64,000 bases of DNA from Archilochus colubris (taxonomy: Eukaryota > Chordata > Aves > Apodiformes > Trochilidae): the NCBI GenBank assembly GCA_023079485.1, contig CM041115.1, positions 44,510,305 to 44,574,304 of the forward strand, in the 5' to 3' direction. Each line of letters begins with the position of its first letter. The first letter of the stretch is position 1. The position numbers and the translations under genes are program-made. Below, piece after piece: positions 25,407-38,396 of this stretch. The notes under the pieces were generated by a model. That model had not been told where the DNA came from and made no database searches. It saw nothing but the letters and a program-made list of their open reading frames with translations.

Positions 25407-26820
25407 ATGTTTCCATAACGTTTTTTCATCTATAAAAGCAAATTTCAATAGTTTTCAGCCTTTAATTATATACATTGAAGCTAACTTTCCGTCTCAGACA
25501 TACATGCTTCTCAAACCATGCCCACTACATTATGTTGTCTCTTCCCAGCTCATCATTTTTAGTATCTGATCATCTTCTGGGTGGCCTTAGGTAAGTAATT
25601 TCTTCTTCGTATCTCTCTTCTCTGTATCTCTCAGTTAGACTGACATTATTTGCCAGCTTCACTGTTGTTCCCTTTCACAGAGCACTACAGAGATGTAAAG
25701 GACTGAAAAAATTAAATGCCATTGCCTTTACACAAGATGTATTTTTTAAATTCTGCCATCAGAGCTGATTTTCAAGAGACTCTCATGGAAGAACAACCTA
25801 AGCATTTTCAAATGCATTCAGATTATTTCTATTTTTGTGCAGCCCATGTATTTTTTCCCATTACCAGTAAGTTCTAAAACAGAGCTATTCACTTGTTGGG
25901 GGTTGGCAGGAGCTCAGCATTCCAATGTAAAGTGATCTTTTTTTGTCTGCCAATAATACAATATTAACAAATTTGTCTTGATATTTATCTGTTGTTATGT
26001 CTCTTGTTAGACTGTATGAAGAAAACAAAACTTGGAACATTGCAGCAACCATTGTTTTAAGATATCTGATACAGCACTGAAGACTTTCCTTCAGGAATTA
26101 CCAGTTCTGAGGCAATGCAGAATATCATGTAAGAAGTTCCCTTGAATGTTTTCCATTACTGGCCATTTCAAGATGCACTTTCTTTCATGGTCCCAAGAGA
26201 TCACGTTTTATTTCTGCCAGTTGGCAATTTTGCTTTGTCATGTTATTTCTGGTAGGTTTTACATATAATGCAGGACAAGCTGAACCAGCTGAGAAGAAAT
26301 CCACATCCAATATTTAAATTTTTAGAGTAAGAATATTTGGGGTTTGTCTTCCAGTACTCACAGTATCAAGCCTCCACACATCAGTGCTGGACAAGAAGTG
26401 CGAAGAATGTCATGATTTGTCAAATGTCAGGTCTGCACTAAGAAAAGTCCCAGACAGAGGTGTGAATGACCAGTAAGGTTTTAGTTCATGATAAAATGAG
26501 GCTGATTAAAATAAGCATTGAATTTGTAAGTTAACACAAACGCTTTGTGTGAGCAAGTGCGCCTGCAATATTTTTTTTAAGTTTAATTTAGATAACAACC
26601 TATACTTGCTGCTAAAATGCAAAGTAGCCATTATCAACCTGCTAATTAAGAGACAAGATTTTACCCAAGATAAGTAAAAACCAGTTTTAATTGAAAGCAG
26701 TGGCTTGTCACAAAACTCGTGAACTAGGATTTGAGATTCAATATTTTTCTTAAATACCCATCTCCTCTCCGCAAAAGTAACTACAATTATCTTTCTTTCC
26801 CTCTTATGTCACTGCCAGGT

Positions 26821-26845
26821 TGGGTTTTTTTGGTTTTTTTTTTTC
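26821..26845. repeat. T/G-rich tract
   Basis: Runs of seven and eleven T residues separated by GG. It is the strand-reversed counterpart of the A/C-rich tracts. Confidence 0.8.
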
Positions 26846-29055
26846 AGGATCCTTCATGGTTTCCAAAAACAATTAGAGTGAATAGAAAAGCACACAAAAG
26901 GAAAGGGTGACAGAGCATCAATTTATGAGTTAGAACTTGACTAGATCAGTGGGCTGGAACTGAAAGAACTGGTGATTTTTACCCAGAGTGATGACTATTT
27001 TTATTGTAATATTGATGATCAGCAGAGACTCGGTAATTGTTGCAACAGATGTGGCCTCCCTAGTGCTGTACATAGGAGCATTTTTGCTTAAGAGGGAATA
27101 GTAATTATCCACTGTTTTTCAAAATCTGCAGCCCGCAATTGAGTTGTCACAGTCTCCCAGATACTGCTCCCGGCACTGCAGATGGTACCAGCTAACACAC
27201 TTGGGGCATATCATTATGAGCATGTGTTGGCCACATGATTTTCACTGCTTTCCTGATACCTCATGCATGACAGCATGTCAAAGAGAGATGCCTTTCATGA
27301 TGGAATATGGGCTCCATGGAGCTGCAATCTGACTGAGGAAAATGTTCAAGTGAGGACACATCTGAAAGAAATTGCTAGCATCAGTTACAGCAGGGAACGA
27401 TCAGCTTCTGTAACAGAACACTTGTTTCCAGCCTGAAGTATCAAATTATTTTCATACGAGGCCCAAGTCAATGCTAGTGAAGGCCTTTTCTGTTTGTTTT
27501 AATGCTTCATCTATTGGATTTGCTGAAGAACATTGCTTAAGATGAGAGTGAATGCATTAACAAATACATTTCACAACCCATTACAAATGATGTGTGTGCC
27601 AAGGGAATAATAGCTTTGTGCAGCTAATAAAAAGAAAACAATTGCCAATGTTGACTTGGAATTTACAGCACTTTGTTTTTAGATAATTCAGTTTGAGGCA
27701 ATTGGTTTCCTAAGCCTGACAGTAGCATAAATCACAACTTGAAGCTCAATGCAAGTAAAATTAAGTCAGGTTAGTGAGAAATGGGAAACACAATACATGT
27801 GATAGCAGATAATATTTTAGAAAAAAAAACAACTTCAAAGTAATCTATGGCAGTTAGAAATCAACATTTGGTGCTGAGTGTCTGACAGGAGCCATGCAGT
27901 TAGTTATGAAAAGGAGCTGAATGCAAAAATCATTCCACAAAAATTTATTTCACCCTCCTTTCTGTCCAAAACCAATTTGTAAGCCATATCAAATTCAACC
28001 ATTTCTGCCATTTCTGAGGATAATGTTCATGAATCTGCTGGAAAACTGATTTTTCTATTCAAACTTTAAATGAACAGTTCACCGCAAAGGGGAAAAAGGA
28101 CATCGGAGCTGTGAAAAATGCACCATGCTGCTTAGTTTTACCATGAGATGTTTGGAGAAATGATTGCTTGACAAAAGCATATAAGCAAATTCTGTGACAA
28201 CTGAGTCTAGATCCTGACATTACTGTGATTGACATAATAGGCAAATAAACTGCATACACATGTTTTGTGGGTTCTATGAACTGAAGGATTCAAATGGAAG
28301 CAATGAGCAAGGGTGTTACACTTCTACATAAACTTCATTGATATTCAATGTCTTGCAGATATTTAAATGTACCAGGTTAGGAGCAGTGCTTGTAAATGCT
28401 TCAACATTATGTTGTTATATGCCTCTTATATGCTGGATATATGGATCAGCACAGTTTTGTTTTATGGTAGTCTTCAGTTCCAAAGCATATATTTTCTGTA
28501 ATTCAGACAAGATAGAGGGCTCGGAAAGTACAATGCCCCTGAAATTAATTTTCTTTTAGGTCACAAAAAACCTGTTAGCCTTTTTCAAAAAGAAAAATAA
28601 TTTGACCTTCCAAAATCTGAGTTTCTACATCATCAACAGACTCACACTTTCAGTTTTAATTTCTCTGTTTTAACATTACATTCTCTTAAAAAGCAGAAAG
28701 TGTTGCTCAGATAAGTAACTTAAATTGGTAAGTTACAGTAACTTAAACATTGGGCTGTCAGCTTCAGATTACTGGTTATTTTGGACTTTGTATTTATGCA
28801 CGGCAAACTGAGCAACATTTCTTCTTCAGATACAGGCACCTCACAGGTGCTTCTTATGACCTGCTTAGAAAGGGACCACTGTCAACAGCATGCAGGCTTG
28901 CCATGAAGAACATGAGTATCTAAAGGGAGATGTGGAAGTATCACAGCTTTTTGTTTTGGCAAGACAGACTATAAACTACAAACCAGATCCCTGATTTTTG
29001 TAGGAAAATGAACCAGCCAAAACAGAACCTAGCTATTATCTTGATGTTTTAGCTT

Positions 29056-29341
29056 TGTTTGTGTAGTGAAACAAGGCAACCAGGTGCCACTAATTACCAG
29101 GTAGTGGGCATGAGCTTGTGTTAAGCCCACCTGTGCCTGATTAGGGTGGGCCCCCACTGCACATGAGCAAGATTAGGGGGCCAATAAGAAGGGGAGATCT
29201 GAAGCACAGGCTCAGCTCATGCTCAAACTCACAACCTTGGCAATGCTTGGCTTTGTACTGCTTCTATAAACACCATGCTAACCTGATTGCACCACTGGAG
29301 CTTAGTCTCAGCACTGCGCTAACCTGACTGCACCATGTTTG
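29056..29341. repeat. 6-bp direct repeats flanking a probable LTR
   Basis: TGTTTG occurs at 29056-29061, immediately before an element that begins TGTAGTG. The same hexamer occurs at 29336-29341, immediately after that element ends in CACCA. The pair has the geometry of a retroviral integration target-site duplication. Six base pairs is the usual length for class II (ERVK-like) elements. Confidence 0.7.
29062..29335. mobile_element. Probable solo LTR, 274 bp
   Basis: The segment begins with TG, ends with CA and is bounded by perfect TGTTTG direct repeats, the hallmarks of an LTR left after recombination of a provirus. It is more GC-rich than its surroundings. It contains CCAATAAG (29180-29187, CAAT-like) and a TATAAA at 29265-29270. 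An 18-base motif, GCTAACCTGATTGCACCA, occurs at 29277-29294 and again, with one mismatch, as the last 18 bases of the element (29318-29335). I see no adjacent gag, pol or env-like sequence. Orientation is uncertain; the placement of the CAAT-like and TATA-like words slightly favours plus. A non-autonomous retroposon is an alternative. Confidence 0.62.
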
Positions 29342-29532
29342 AATCCAAATAATAAATTGTTGTAGGAAGCCATTTCACAGTACAGTGTTCTTTAAGTGAG
29401 ACCAGTATGTTGGGATGAAGTTCAAATTAGAGTGTTTCTCAGTTTTTAATCTCTGTTTCTATAAGAGACTGAAGTTGCCTGAAAATCATAAGCAAATTTC
29501 TGAAAAATTGGACCATTTTTTTCATATATTCC

Positions 29533-30226
29533 TATCATAGAATCTGCTGAGTTGGAAGGGACTCATCAGGATCATCAAGTCTAACTCCTGTCCCTGTGTA
29601 GGGCACCCCCAGTATCACACCAGGTGCCTGAGAGCATCATCCAAACACTTCTGGAACTCAGGCAGGCTTCGTACCATAACTGCTTCCCTGGGGAGCCTGT
29701 TCCACTGCTCAACCACCCTCTGGGTGAAAAACTTTCTCCTTATATCTAACCTAAACTTCCCTCACCACATCTTCCTACCATTCCCTCAGGGCCTATTGTC
29801 ATTCACCAAAGAGCAGAGGGCAGAACCTCCTCCTCCTCCTTCAGAAGTGAGGAAGCAGTGAGCTGCCATGAGGTCTCCCCTCCGTCTCTTCTTCTCTAAG
29901 CTGAACAAACCAAGTGCCTTTAGTCATTCCTCATATGACCATCCCTCTAAACCCTTCACAACCTTGTAGCTCTCCTCTGGACACTCTCCAGTAGCTCTAT
30001 CTCCTTTTTGTACTGTGGCACCCAAAACTGCACACAGTGCTCAAGATTGGGCAGCACCAGTGCAGAGTAAAGTGGGACAATCACCTCCCTTCACCTGCTA
30101 ACAGTGCTGAGCCTGATGCATCCCAGGACCCTGTTGACCCTCCTGGCTGCCAGGGCACACTGCTGGCTCATGTTCAACTTGCCATTGACCAAAATCCCCA
30201 GATCTCCTTCCTCAGTTCTGCAGAAT
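29533..30226 (-). mobile_element. CR1 LINE fragment, about 690 bp, minus strand
   Basis: The antisense CR1 3' end starts at ATCATAGAATCTGCTGAG and GTTGGAAGGGACTCATCAGG on the left. It continues through GGGAGCCTGTTCCACTG, GGGTGAAAAACTTTCTCC, TCTTCTCTAAGCTGAAC, CTCCTCTGGACACTCTCCAG, GGGACAATCACCTCCC and GCATCCCAGGACCCTGTTG, and ends near 30226. A minus-strand frame at its upstream end has [18 protein letters not shown] and LGCIRL, typical of CR1 ORF2 downstream of the RT core, but the frame is broken soon after. It is a moderately diverged, 5'-truncated copy without coding capacity. The sequence right of 30226 is not recognisably CR1. Confidence 0.92.
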
Positions 30227-32853
30227 CTGTCTTCACACGTGCTAGTCATCACCAGAAGTAGCTGTGGTATGAAATCAGCTATCATAATGTATTGATTTAA
30301 TGGGCATATGGAGCAAGAATATTTTAAGATCTATGGCACCACATCTGATACTGAAGAAACATTTCCTGAATTTCAGGTAACCTTTTCTTCCCTGTGTTGC
30401 ACTTTAATCTTACTGTCTATACTTGTATTATTTATAGGCTTACCATGTCAAAAGTCCTTGCTTTTCTGTGTCATTTCCCATTAACTGAGTCAAGCTTTGA
30501 TGATTTGAATTAAAAAGGATCGAGATTCAAAGTATGTCCACTATTGGACGTAATATTTTTTGTTTGTTCACTGTGTTATAAAGCTAAAACTTTTTACCTG
30601 AGCCACTCCAAACTTTTATTGATTGTCCATAGTGAAATCAAGGTCTGATGTTTCCCTGCTTTAAGGTTTCATTTGATAAAGAAAAACAAAACTAAAATCA
30701 GGGCTCTTCACCTCATGTAGTGAGTAATACATAGAATAAAATAAAAAATTCTCATTCTTGTCTAGTATTATGAATATTCATACTGTTGTGACAGGAGGAT
30801 ATCCAAGACCTCCATCTGAAGTTGCAGCAGGAATTTTAGTTAGTCCAAAATGAATTACTCAAGCTGATAGCAGGGTTTTGGCTCAGACAGTCTCTGCATA
30901 TGACAGATTACCATGAAATTTCTAATGATAACAAGTTCCCAAACTTAAGTTTCTGTCTCTAGTGAAAGTTCATGTCTTTCAAAATATGAAATATAAACAA
31001 TATTTCCTCACTGGACATATGGAAAATCTAGCACTCTGATCCATGTGTGAGCCTATTTTGAATCTTACTATCACTTTGAAATTACTTTGCTTCTAGGCAA
31101 ATCATTTATCCATGCTTGTACAGCTGGGTAATCCTATCTTTCCATAGGCCTGTGAGAATACACATGTACATAACACTTTCCTGCTCTATATACCTGTTCC
31201 TTCACACTCAAGCAAGACAATATGTTGAAATACAGAATGATAAGTAGTGGCACAGTTTTATTTGAAACACATATTTTCATGTCTGTATTGTATTCTGTCA
31301 GGCAGTCCTGAGACATCACAGCAGGAGAGCCAGTTCCTAACCCATCACAGTGTCCCTGCCCCAGTGTCCCTGTTTTCCAGCTTTCTGGGATAGACCTCAA
31401 TCTCAGTGTGATGTTGGAGTTACTTTGCATTAAAGGTGGGAACTTAGTACTTGGTTTTTTATTATCTTTTTGTTCATATTGCATGTTCTATGGCTGTAGG
31501 AGCTCTACCACAGAAACACTATTATTAAATAGCACTGGAAGACTTTTTCCTGTTAGCAGTAATTAAGGAATGAGTTCTGTTCACTTGCAATGAACAAAGG
31601 GGTAACAGCACAATCTTCATAGAGTTTTGACAGGATAACAAGATGGGTGTAGTAAGAACTGCCAAGTCAGAGGTTCAGCTCCTCAGAGGCCTTCACACCA
31701 AGAATGATGACTGAACAAGGTAGATTCATTTAACAGGAAGAGTCAAAAGGAAAGAGAGAGTAGGTAAAAAAAAAATCTTTTGAAAATGAGCCCGACATCT
31801 TCCCTCAAAATAGAAAAAATAGAAAATACTTACCAGAAAGTGCACTGTCAGCAATGCAACACTGTTGAATAAGAACAGGCTTTTGTTCAGGAGGAAAAGG
31901 GAAACTTTTCAAACCTGACTGGGAGAGAGTTTAGATATTCTGTTATCTATTTCAGTTGATCTATCTGAAGACAAAGAGGTTAGGGAGTGAAGACACTCTG
32001 ACTGATCTGATGCTTCAGACACTTATGCACTTACTACAGTGTTTAAGATCAGGACAACAGTGAGCAATTCAGCCCTAGTGCACTACAAAACTGCCAAACA
32101 GTAACTTCTTCTGCAGTCACTGAGAAAATAATGTCTTTTTTAGGAATACAGATTCTATTACCCTCTGAAAAGCAAAGTGGTTGCATTTAGGAAAGTTTGT
32201 ATTAATTGTCTTTTGGGTTTCATGGGATTAATTAAGTAATGTTGAGATGGCTTTCCAGGAGGAACTGGAGCAGCATCCAGATAAATATCTCATGATTTGG
32301 CTCATTGTGCATAGAGGAGCAGGTTGGTTGAGGAAGAATAATATTTCATCTTTTAGCAGGGTGCTTGGTTACTCCCCTTCAAGTTTCTGTTCTGTCTCAG
32401 AACCAAATGTTGTTTTTAGGACCTGCTGAACTTTTGTACCGCATGTGATACGTGTTAAAGAGAGAATCTAAACACATGGTATTTTTTACTAAGTCACAGG
32501 CTGCCAATTTTTGGATTTCACATCAGTCCACGTTAAGTGCTGACATGGTGAGACCACCTAGTGTCCTGTATTTGATAGCATGTTAGAAACAAGTACTTGA
32601 GACTTGAAACTTGCTGGAGGTCATTCTTTTAATGTTTGGATTAAACCATTTTGGTTTAGCCTAAGACGTACTTCACTCTATGTGAAAAATAAAAATCTCT
32701 TTTGGGATGCATTTTTACCTGCAGAGGAGCTGCGGATTTAGCTCTTGCTCAGCAAGATGTTTCAATACACAGTATTCACTCACAAGGAAATAGTTTCTCT
32801 TTTAACTTATTTACCCTCTGTTTTGCAGCAAGAGGTAAAAAGCAAAAGAGATA

Positions 32854-32939
32854 TAAAAAAAAAAAATGAAAGCAAGCCAAACAAAAAAACCCAAAAAAAC
32901 AACCAAAACCAAAACCAAAAAAACCAAACCAAACAAACA
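32854..32939. repeat. A/C-rich low-complexity tract
   Basis: About 86 bases of A-runs broken by C, CC or G (AACCAAAACC and AAACCAAACC blocks). It produces the Lys/Asn/Gln-rich part of an overlapping 104-codon frame, which I do not accept as a gene. Confidence 0.85.
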
Positions 32940-35900
32940 GAGAGCACCTGGGAAGAAAAGGCTGGGAATGTACTAGTAGAAGCTGTAGACTATCTTGTGG
33001 TAGGAACAGAGAACGTGCTTTGCTCTCATCCTGCTTCCCAGCCAGGCAGCATTACTTAGGAGATAGCTGGGTGATGATGAAGCCTGCGAGTACCTGCCAA
33101 AAGCACAGGGTCATGCTCTGTCCCCTCTCCCAGGCCACAGAAGCTCTTGGCCAGTTGAGAAAGGTTTCTCTGTTGAAGGGGGTCTATCTTCTATCCTCTG
33201 GAGAGCTGAAATAAATTTACTTGGGAAATGGTCAGTGCCCTGTGGTGCCTAGTGGGACACTATTTATAAGGTGGATTTCCCTGCCCTATTAGTGCCCAGG
33301 TAATGGGTTAGTTAATTCAGAACAAGCTGAGGAAGCAACACAGGCTGAGAACTGTAACTTTGCAGTATGCAAGACTGAAATATCTTGACGGCTTAGCACA
33401 GGCATTTGGCTAGATTGTGCATACAGATGTGCAAAAAGAAGCTGTGTGAACAAAGCATCAGAACCATCTCCAAAAATGCCAGTGTGTGGGCTTCTATCCT
33501 GTTGTGAAAGACAAATAATTGCAAGTGTGCCTCCCTTGTGTGAAGAGGAAGAGCTGGTACACAAGCAATTGGAGCAGGTCAGCAGATACACTGTAAATTC
33601 ACCTTCAGATTCACTCTTCAATGACTCATTTATGTGCCTCCACCTTGTGTTTTTATCAAAAGCCCTTCCGCTTGTTTTAGCTCCTCTGTTTAAATTCCTG
33701 GTAGTGCTAAAGGCTTTTTCCCACATTAAGGGCTCAGATGCTGTAGAACTTCCTTACTGTAGCCCTCAGCAGTGTCAGTTTGAAGCCATATCCAGCAAGA
33801 CCAGGAGATGTCATTCTGAGATGTTTGTTGGAATGGCCAGTAGACAGGTTAAATAATCTCCAGTTTTCTCAGCTGTCACTTTTTAAATAAGTATTTCCTT
33901 ATCTTTTTTTTATGACTTCTCCCTACTGATTTCTCCCCCCAGTGCTTAAGGAAGAAAGTATAGAATCCTCACTCTTCATGTCCAGATGGAAAACATTGGA
34001 GCAACCATCTACTGAACTTAGTCTTGCAGAACTGACAAAATTCCTTCTTGGCACACTGCCATGAGTGTTGAGACTGCCATCCTCTGATTCAACAGTCTCT
34101 AATTGCTTAGGTGGCACCAAAGATCCTATTTCTGATAGAAAGTGTGAGTCATATTAACATAATATTAGAATACAAAACCATATCTCTTTGAGTAGTTTTC
34201 AGGCACTATCAACTGAAACAGAGATTATGTTACATTTTTTATCATTTATTCCCAAATCTAACTACCAGCTGTAGCTGAAGGTTTGTTTAGGTACCAAGTA
34301 GTATTTTATTTTCTAAAACAGACTCTATAAGTAAAAAGTAATAGGAAAGGGAAATCACAGGTGATCTGCTCATTCCACCTGGATCTAATTGCACCTAATC
34401 ACTTGTTTTGGGTTGAAACTGCTGAGTTATGGGCATTGGGTATGAGATGACTAATGTCCTTTAGGTAGTCTCAAATTCTGGCTCTGGGGACAGGGATCTG
34501 TTGAGGTAAGATCTGACTTTTTGCCCTAGAAGTGTAAAGGAGTTTTTGAGATTACAAATGCTTTTACTTGAAATGTTCTCAGCTCCCTCAGAACAGATGG
34601 GTCTCACTAAGAACAGAGCCAAAGCAGGCTGCCAATGTAACTTATCTTTTTTAATACAGAGACAGGTAACTTTTCATTTTCCCTTCACTCACCAGGTTTT
34701 CTTACAGCCAGCATGGTTTCTGCAGTTGCTTGATGTGGCTATAGAAGCCAGATGGATTAGAAGTAACTGACTGAGCCATACCCATTTTCTAATTTACAGA
34801 CAGTATCCTTTTGAACATGTGTACGCAATCAGAAGTCAAAGAGAAGCCCAAGAAATGGCTGCAGTGAAAGGTCTTTCAGTGCTGGATTCATATTTTCCTG
34901 TTCAGATTCAGTCCTTACCAGCTCTGATTTGAGGAAGCAGAAGAGTGTGTCCAGAAGCATAGGAGGTCAGAGCTTCTGCTAGCTGCCCATTGCCACTACA
35001 ATCACAGTGAAAGAAAAAAAGTAAGAGAAACCTTGCTTCACTAAGTGCATAGCTCTAATAAAGCCTCTACCCAGGGCACTGAACATAATCATGTACAGTG
35101 CTGAGTGATACATAAAAGCTTTTCTTGTACAGTGTGACTGCTTTTCTGATGTGCAGCCAAATTTTAAGTATCTCTTGAGCATACAGAAGAGGCTGAGATT
35201 TGCATGCACAAAATTCTACTTCTACACAATCCTACACAATCCTAGTGTACTTCCTACTCTAATCCTACTTCTACCTTCTGTTGCAAACAGAAACATCACA
35301 GTAATATCCTTGTGATGGTGTGTCTAGGTTTCCAGTTTCAGTGATAGCCAGTTTTAAGAAAAGGTAACCAAGATAGGTTTATTTTTAACCCCTCTCTCTT
35401 ACACTCCTTATCTCTGAAGAATTTGCTTGGAGCTTCACAAAAAACATCAATGTTTTTTACCTTTGTTCATGTCATTTCACTCCTAGGGAACACGATACTT
35501 TAGCACAGGACAGATCCCATTTTTGAGGATTTCATGCTGGCTACCACCACTGCCAAACACTGGGTTTCCAGGCTCTGTGCCAGCTGTTCACATAAGATGT
35601 AGCACCATCTTCCTGCCTTTTGAAGGTTTTTTTTAGGCAGACAGAAGAGTAATTTGCTACATCTTGACTTTCTAACACATTAATTTAGCAAATATTCTTT
35701 CAATACTCTAGTAAAGGGCTTTAAATTTCTCATGGTGTCTAGTGATACATCCAAGCCCAGCTCCCACTGCTGACTGCTGCTCTCTGTGGCAGATGGAAGT
35801 TACTGGACCCTCTTGCCCATCCAGCATTCTGATAGTGTTTTGTTGTCCTTCTACACTTTGGCCCATGTGAGCTGGGTTAGCACAAGCCTGCTACCTGCAC

Positions 35901-38378
35901 CACACACGAGTTTCCCTAGCTGGCTGCTCCAAAGTGAGAAGGAGGAGGAGGGACCCATGGTCTGCTGAGCTCCTCCCTACAAGCATGACCTCCTGCTTGT
36001 CCTTGTCCCCTGCTGCCCAGGGAGAGGTGACTGCATTCCTCTTGGCCCCTGATCAGACGCAGCATGTGTGGGCTTGTTTAAATAACAAACAAATTTACTT
36101 TTCTCCATTTTCTTACTAATATTATTTCACATGGAATCTAATGACGAGTGCAGACTGTAGTCAAATAGCAGCAAAGCCTGCCCTTTCACAAGGGCCAGTC
36201 CCTCTTCGCGGAGTCCTGTCAGGATTTGTCTCTTGTCCTCTGTAAATTTTCAGTGCCTAGCCCCACCACTACAATTTTTCTTACCCTATGGAGCAACTCT
36301 AACCTTTAATAATTACGTCTACAGGAGTATTTTTCCTAAGGCAACCAGAAAGCAAGGATGGTGGCTCACCAGATATCTGTGTGAAAGATTCTGTATACTG
36401 CACAAAATACACTAGACAGCTCAGAGCTACAGTGGGAAGAGAAATTTCCTTTATGTTGAAGAACATCCTCATAAAATGTACATAATGCAAAGTTATTTAT
36501 ATACATTGCAGCTCTGAGTATTTGCAAGTACAGACACATGCATATTCATAACCCTAGAAATACTCCTAATGCACCTGTCATCAACATGGTCCTGGTGAAG
36601 TATATTGCACAAAAGCTCCAGTGGATCTGGCTGTAATAGCTCAACCCTCCTCATAACTGAGTGCACACAGATTTGAGTGTATTCTGCCCAGACAGTTAAG
36701 TTTCAATTTAGTAACTGTTAGTGTGCACAAGTTATATCATTTCAAATGTAAAAATTGAATGGTGAACATGTTCATGCACAACAGGTAGACTCCATTAAAC
36801 TGTGTGTAAATACAGTATGGACAAGAAGTGCAAGTAAAAACATGTCCATGCACACAGTGTGAGGGATGCTAGAGAACAGTTATTTAGTCTACAATTTCAG
36901 AGTCATGCTCATTCTCTCTAAAGATACATTTGCCAGTTCCTTTCAAAGTATGGTCACTCTGCTGTTTCAGTCCTTAAATCTTAAACACTGGTGAAAGCCT
37001 ATAGAAAGACAAAATACTGTTCACAATACAGATAAGAGTGAAGCTGTGCCTAGGAGGGCAAGTTTTCTGTCCTACAAATGCTGCATGTGTGCTGCATGGC
37101 ACACAGCAATCACCTGATTTAAAATAAACGTACACTGTCCCATTGCAGCATGACAGTAAATTGGGTTTCTACTCATTTATATCCTGAGGATCTAGGCCAC
37201 TTATTTCATGTTGTATTTTTATCGTACTTTGCATAATATTGCTCTGAAATGTCCAGTTAATCACACAAGTTCCTGTTTTAAATTCCATAGTAATTGTTCT
37301 CTTGCCAGAAGTGGATTTCTTTTAATAGGATTGCATCCCTTTTTGGTAATATGTAGTTATAGACAATCCATTCCCATCCTTATTATTCACAGTCTGTATC
37401 AAGAGACCACAAGCTCATTGGGTGAAATTCAGCCTGTGATAAAGTCAGTGGCAGGCCTCCCAGGCAATCAGGAAGGCTATGCTCCTATCAAGGTTTTTGC
37501 ATTCCTACCCCACCATTCTGCTTGTCAGGCTAATGAACCATCTCCACTAATTGCACTGGAAGAGAAAGCCTGGTCTGGCTATACCCCTAAAGGCAGTAAC
37601 ATAATTTTTCCTCAAAGCATTTGAATCTCACAGTCTCTCACTTTCAGCCTCTGGCTGTAGACATGCATGATCCATCAGGAGATGCATCCCTCAAGAACAG
37701 ATCTGAAGCAGCCAATAAACCCATGGCCACCACTTCTTAAGCACACAGGAGGTGAATAGAGCAGTTTCTGAGGAATATGTGAAGGACAACATGAATTTCA
37801 CCATGACTGTCGGGTTTTTTGCTCCCATATGCTCTTATGCAGGATGGGTCCCTTTGATATGGGGGTAATGGCTATGGGTGTAATCTGGCAGCCTACCAGA
37901 TTCAAAATACACCTCAAATAGTTTTTCTCCAGGATTAATATTCTTTACTTTTCTTATTGTTTTAACGTGCTTTTGTTGGGAATTTCAAATGCTTTTGTGG
38001 CAGACGTATTCATTACCATGCATAAACCTAAACACAGACTTATTTCTTTGTGAAATTTAAAAAAAAGAATTGACACAGATCAACAAGCATACATATGCAT
38101 ATGTTTAGATCTACACAGATATATTTTTTGTATAATACAAGATACTGTATTCTATTTATCATAGAAACCTAATACAATAATATTGTAAAATTTCAGTGTA
38201 GCTGATTTGCCTGTGCAAGTGTATTCTGTGCCAAGAAATCTTTGCACTCATATTCTGGACTTTGTTCTGGAAAATGTTAGAAGAATTCATAATAGGGCTA
38301 CAACATGTGCTACAGAATGTTTTTGTAAGCACATTTTCATAGCTTGGTGTTACTAAACATGCAAAATCGTTATAACAG

Positions 38379-38396
38379 AAAAAAAAAAAAAAAAAA
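38379..38396. repeat. Poly-A run (18)
   Basis: An uninterrupted run of 18 A residues. No AATAAA lies just upstream, so it does not look like a retrocopy tail. Confidence 0.88.

Larger units (their letters stand above)
19201..29055. other. Unannotated non-coding stretch with low-complexity tracts
   Basis: No gene, RNA gene or recognisable transposon was found in nearly 10 kb. Frames are at most about 118 codons (24476-24832, minus), and none resembles a known family. Several A/C-rich, T-rich, AT-rich and microsatellite tracts are listed separately. A short run resembling decayed CR1 tail units (CTATGATTCTATGACGAG) sits near 24926-24951 without a recognisable CR1 body. The part at 27400-27830 is rich in ATTA, CAATTG and TAAT words, as many conserved vertebrate non-coding elements are, but conservation cannot be judged from one sequence. 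Confidence 0.55.

Noticed and set aside
37208..37624. 138-codon plus-strand frame
   Set aside because: No recognisable domain, and no start or splice context; this length is expected by chance in 64 kb read in six frames.
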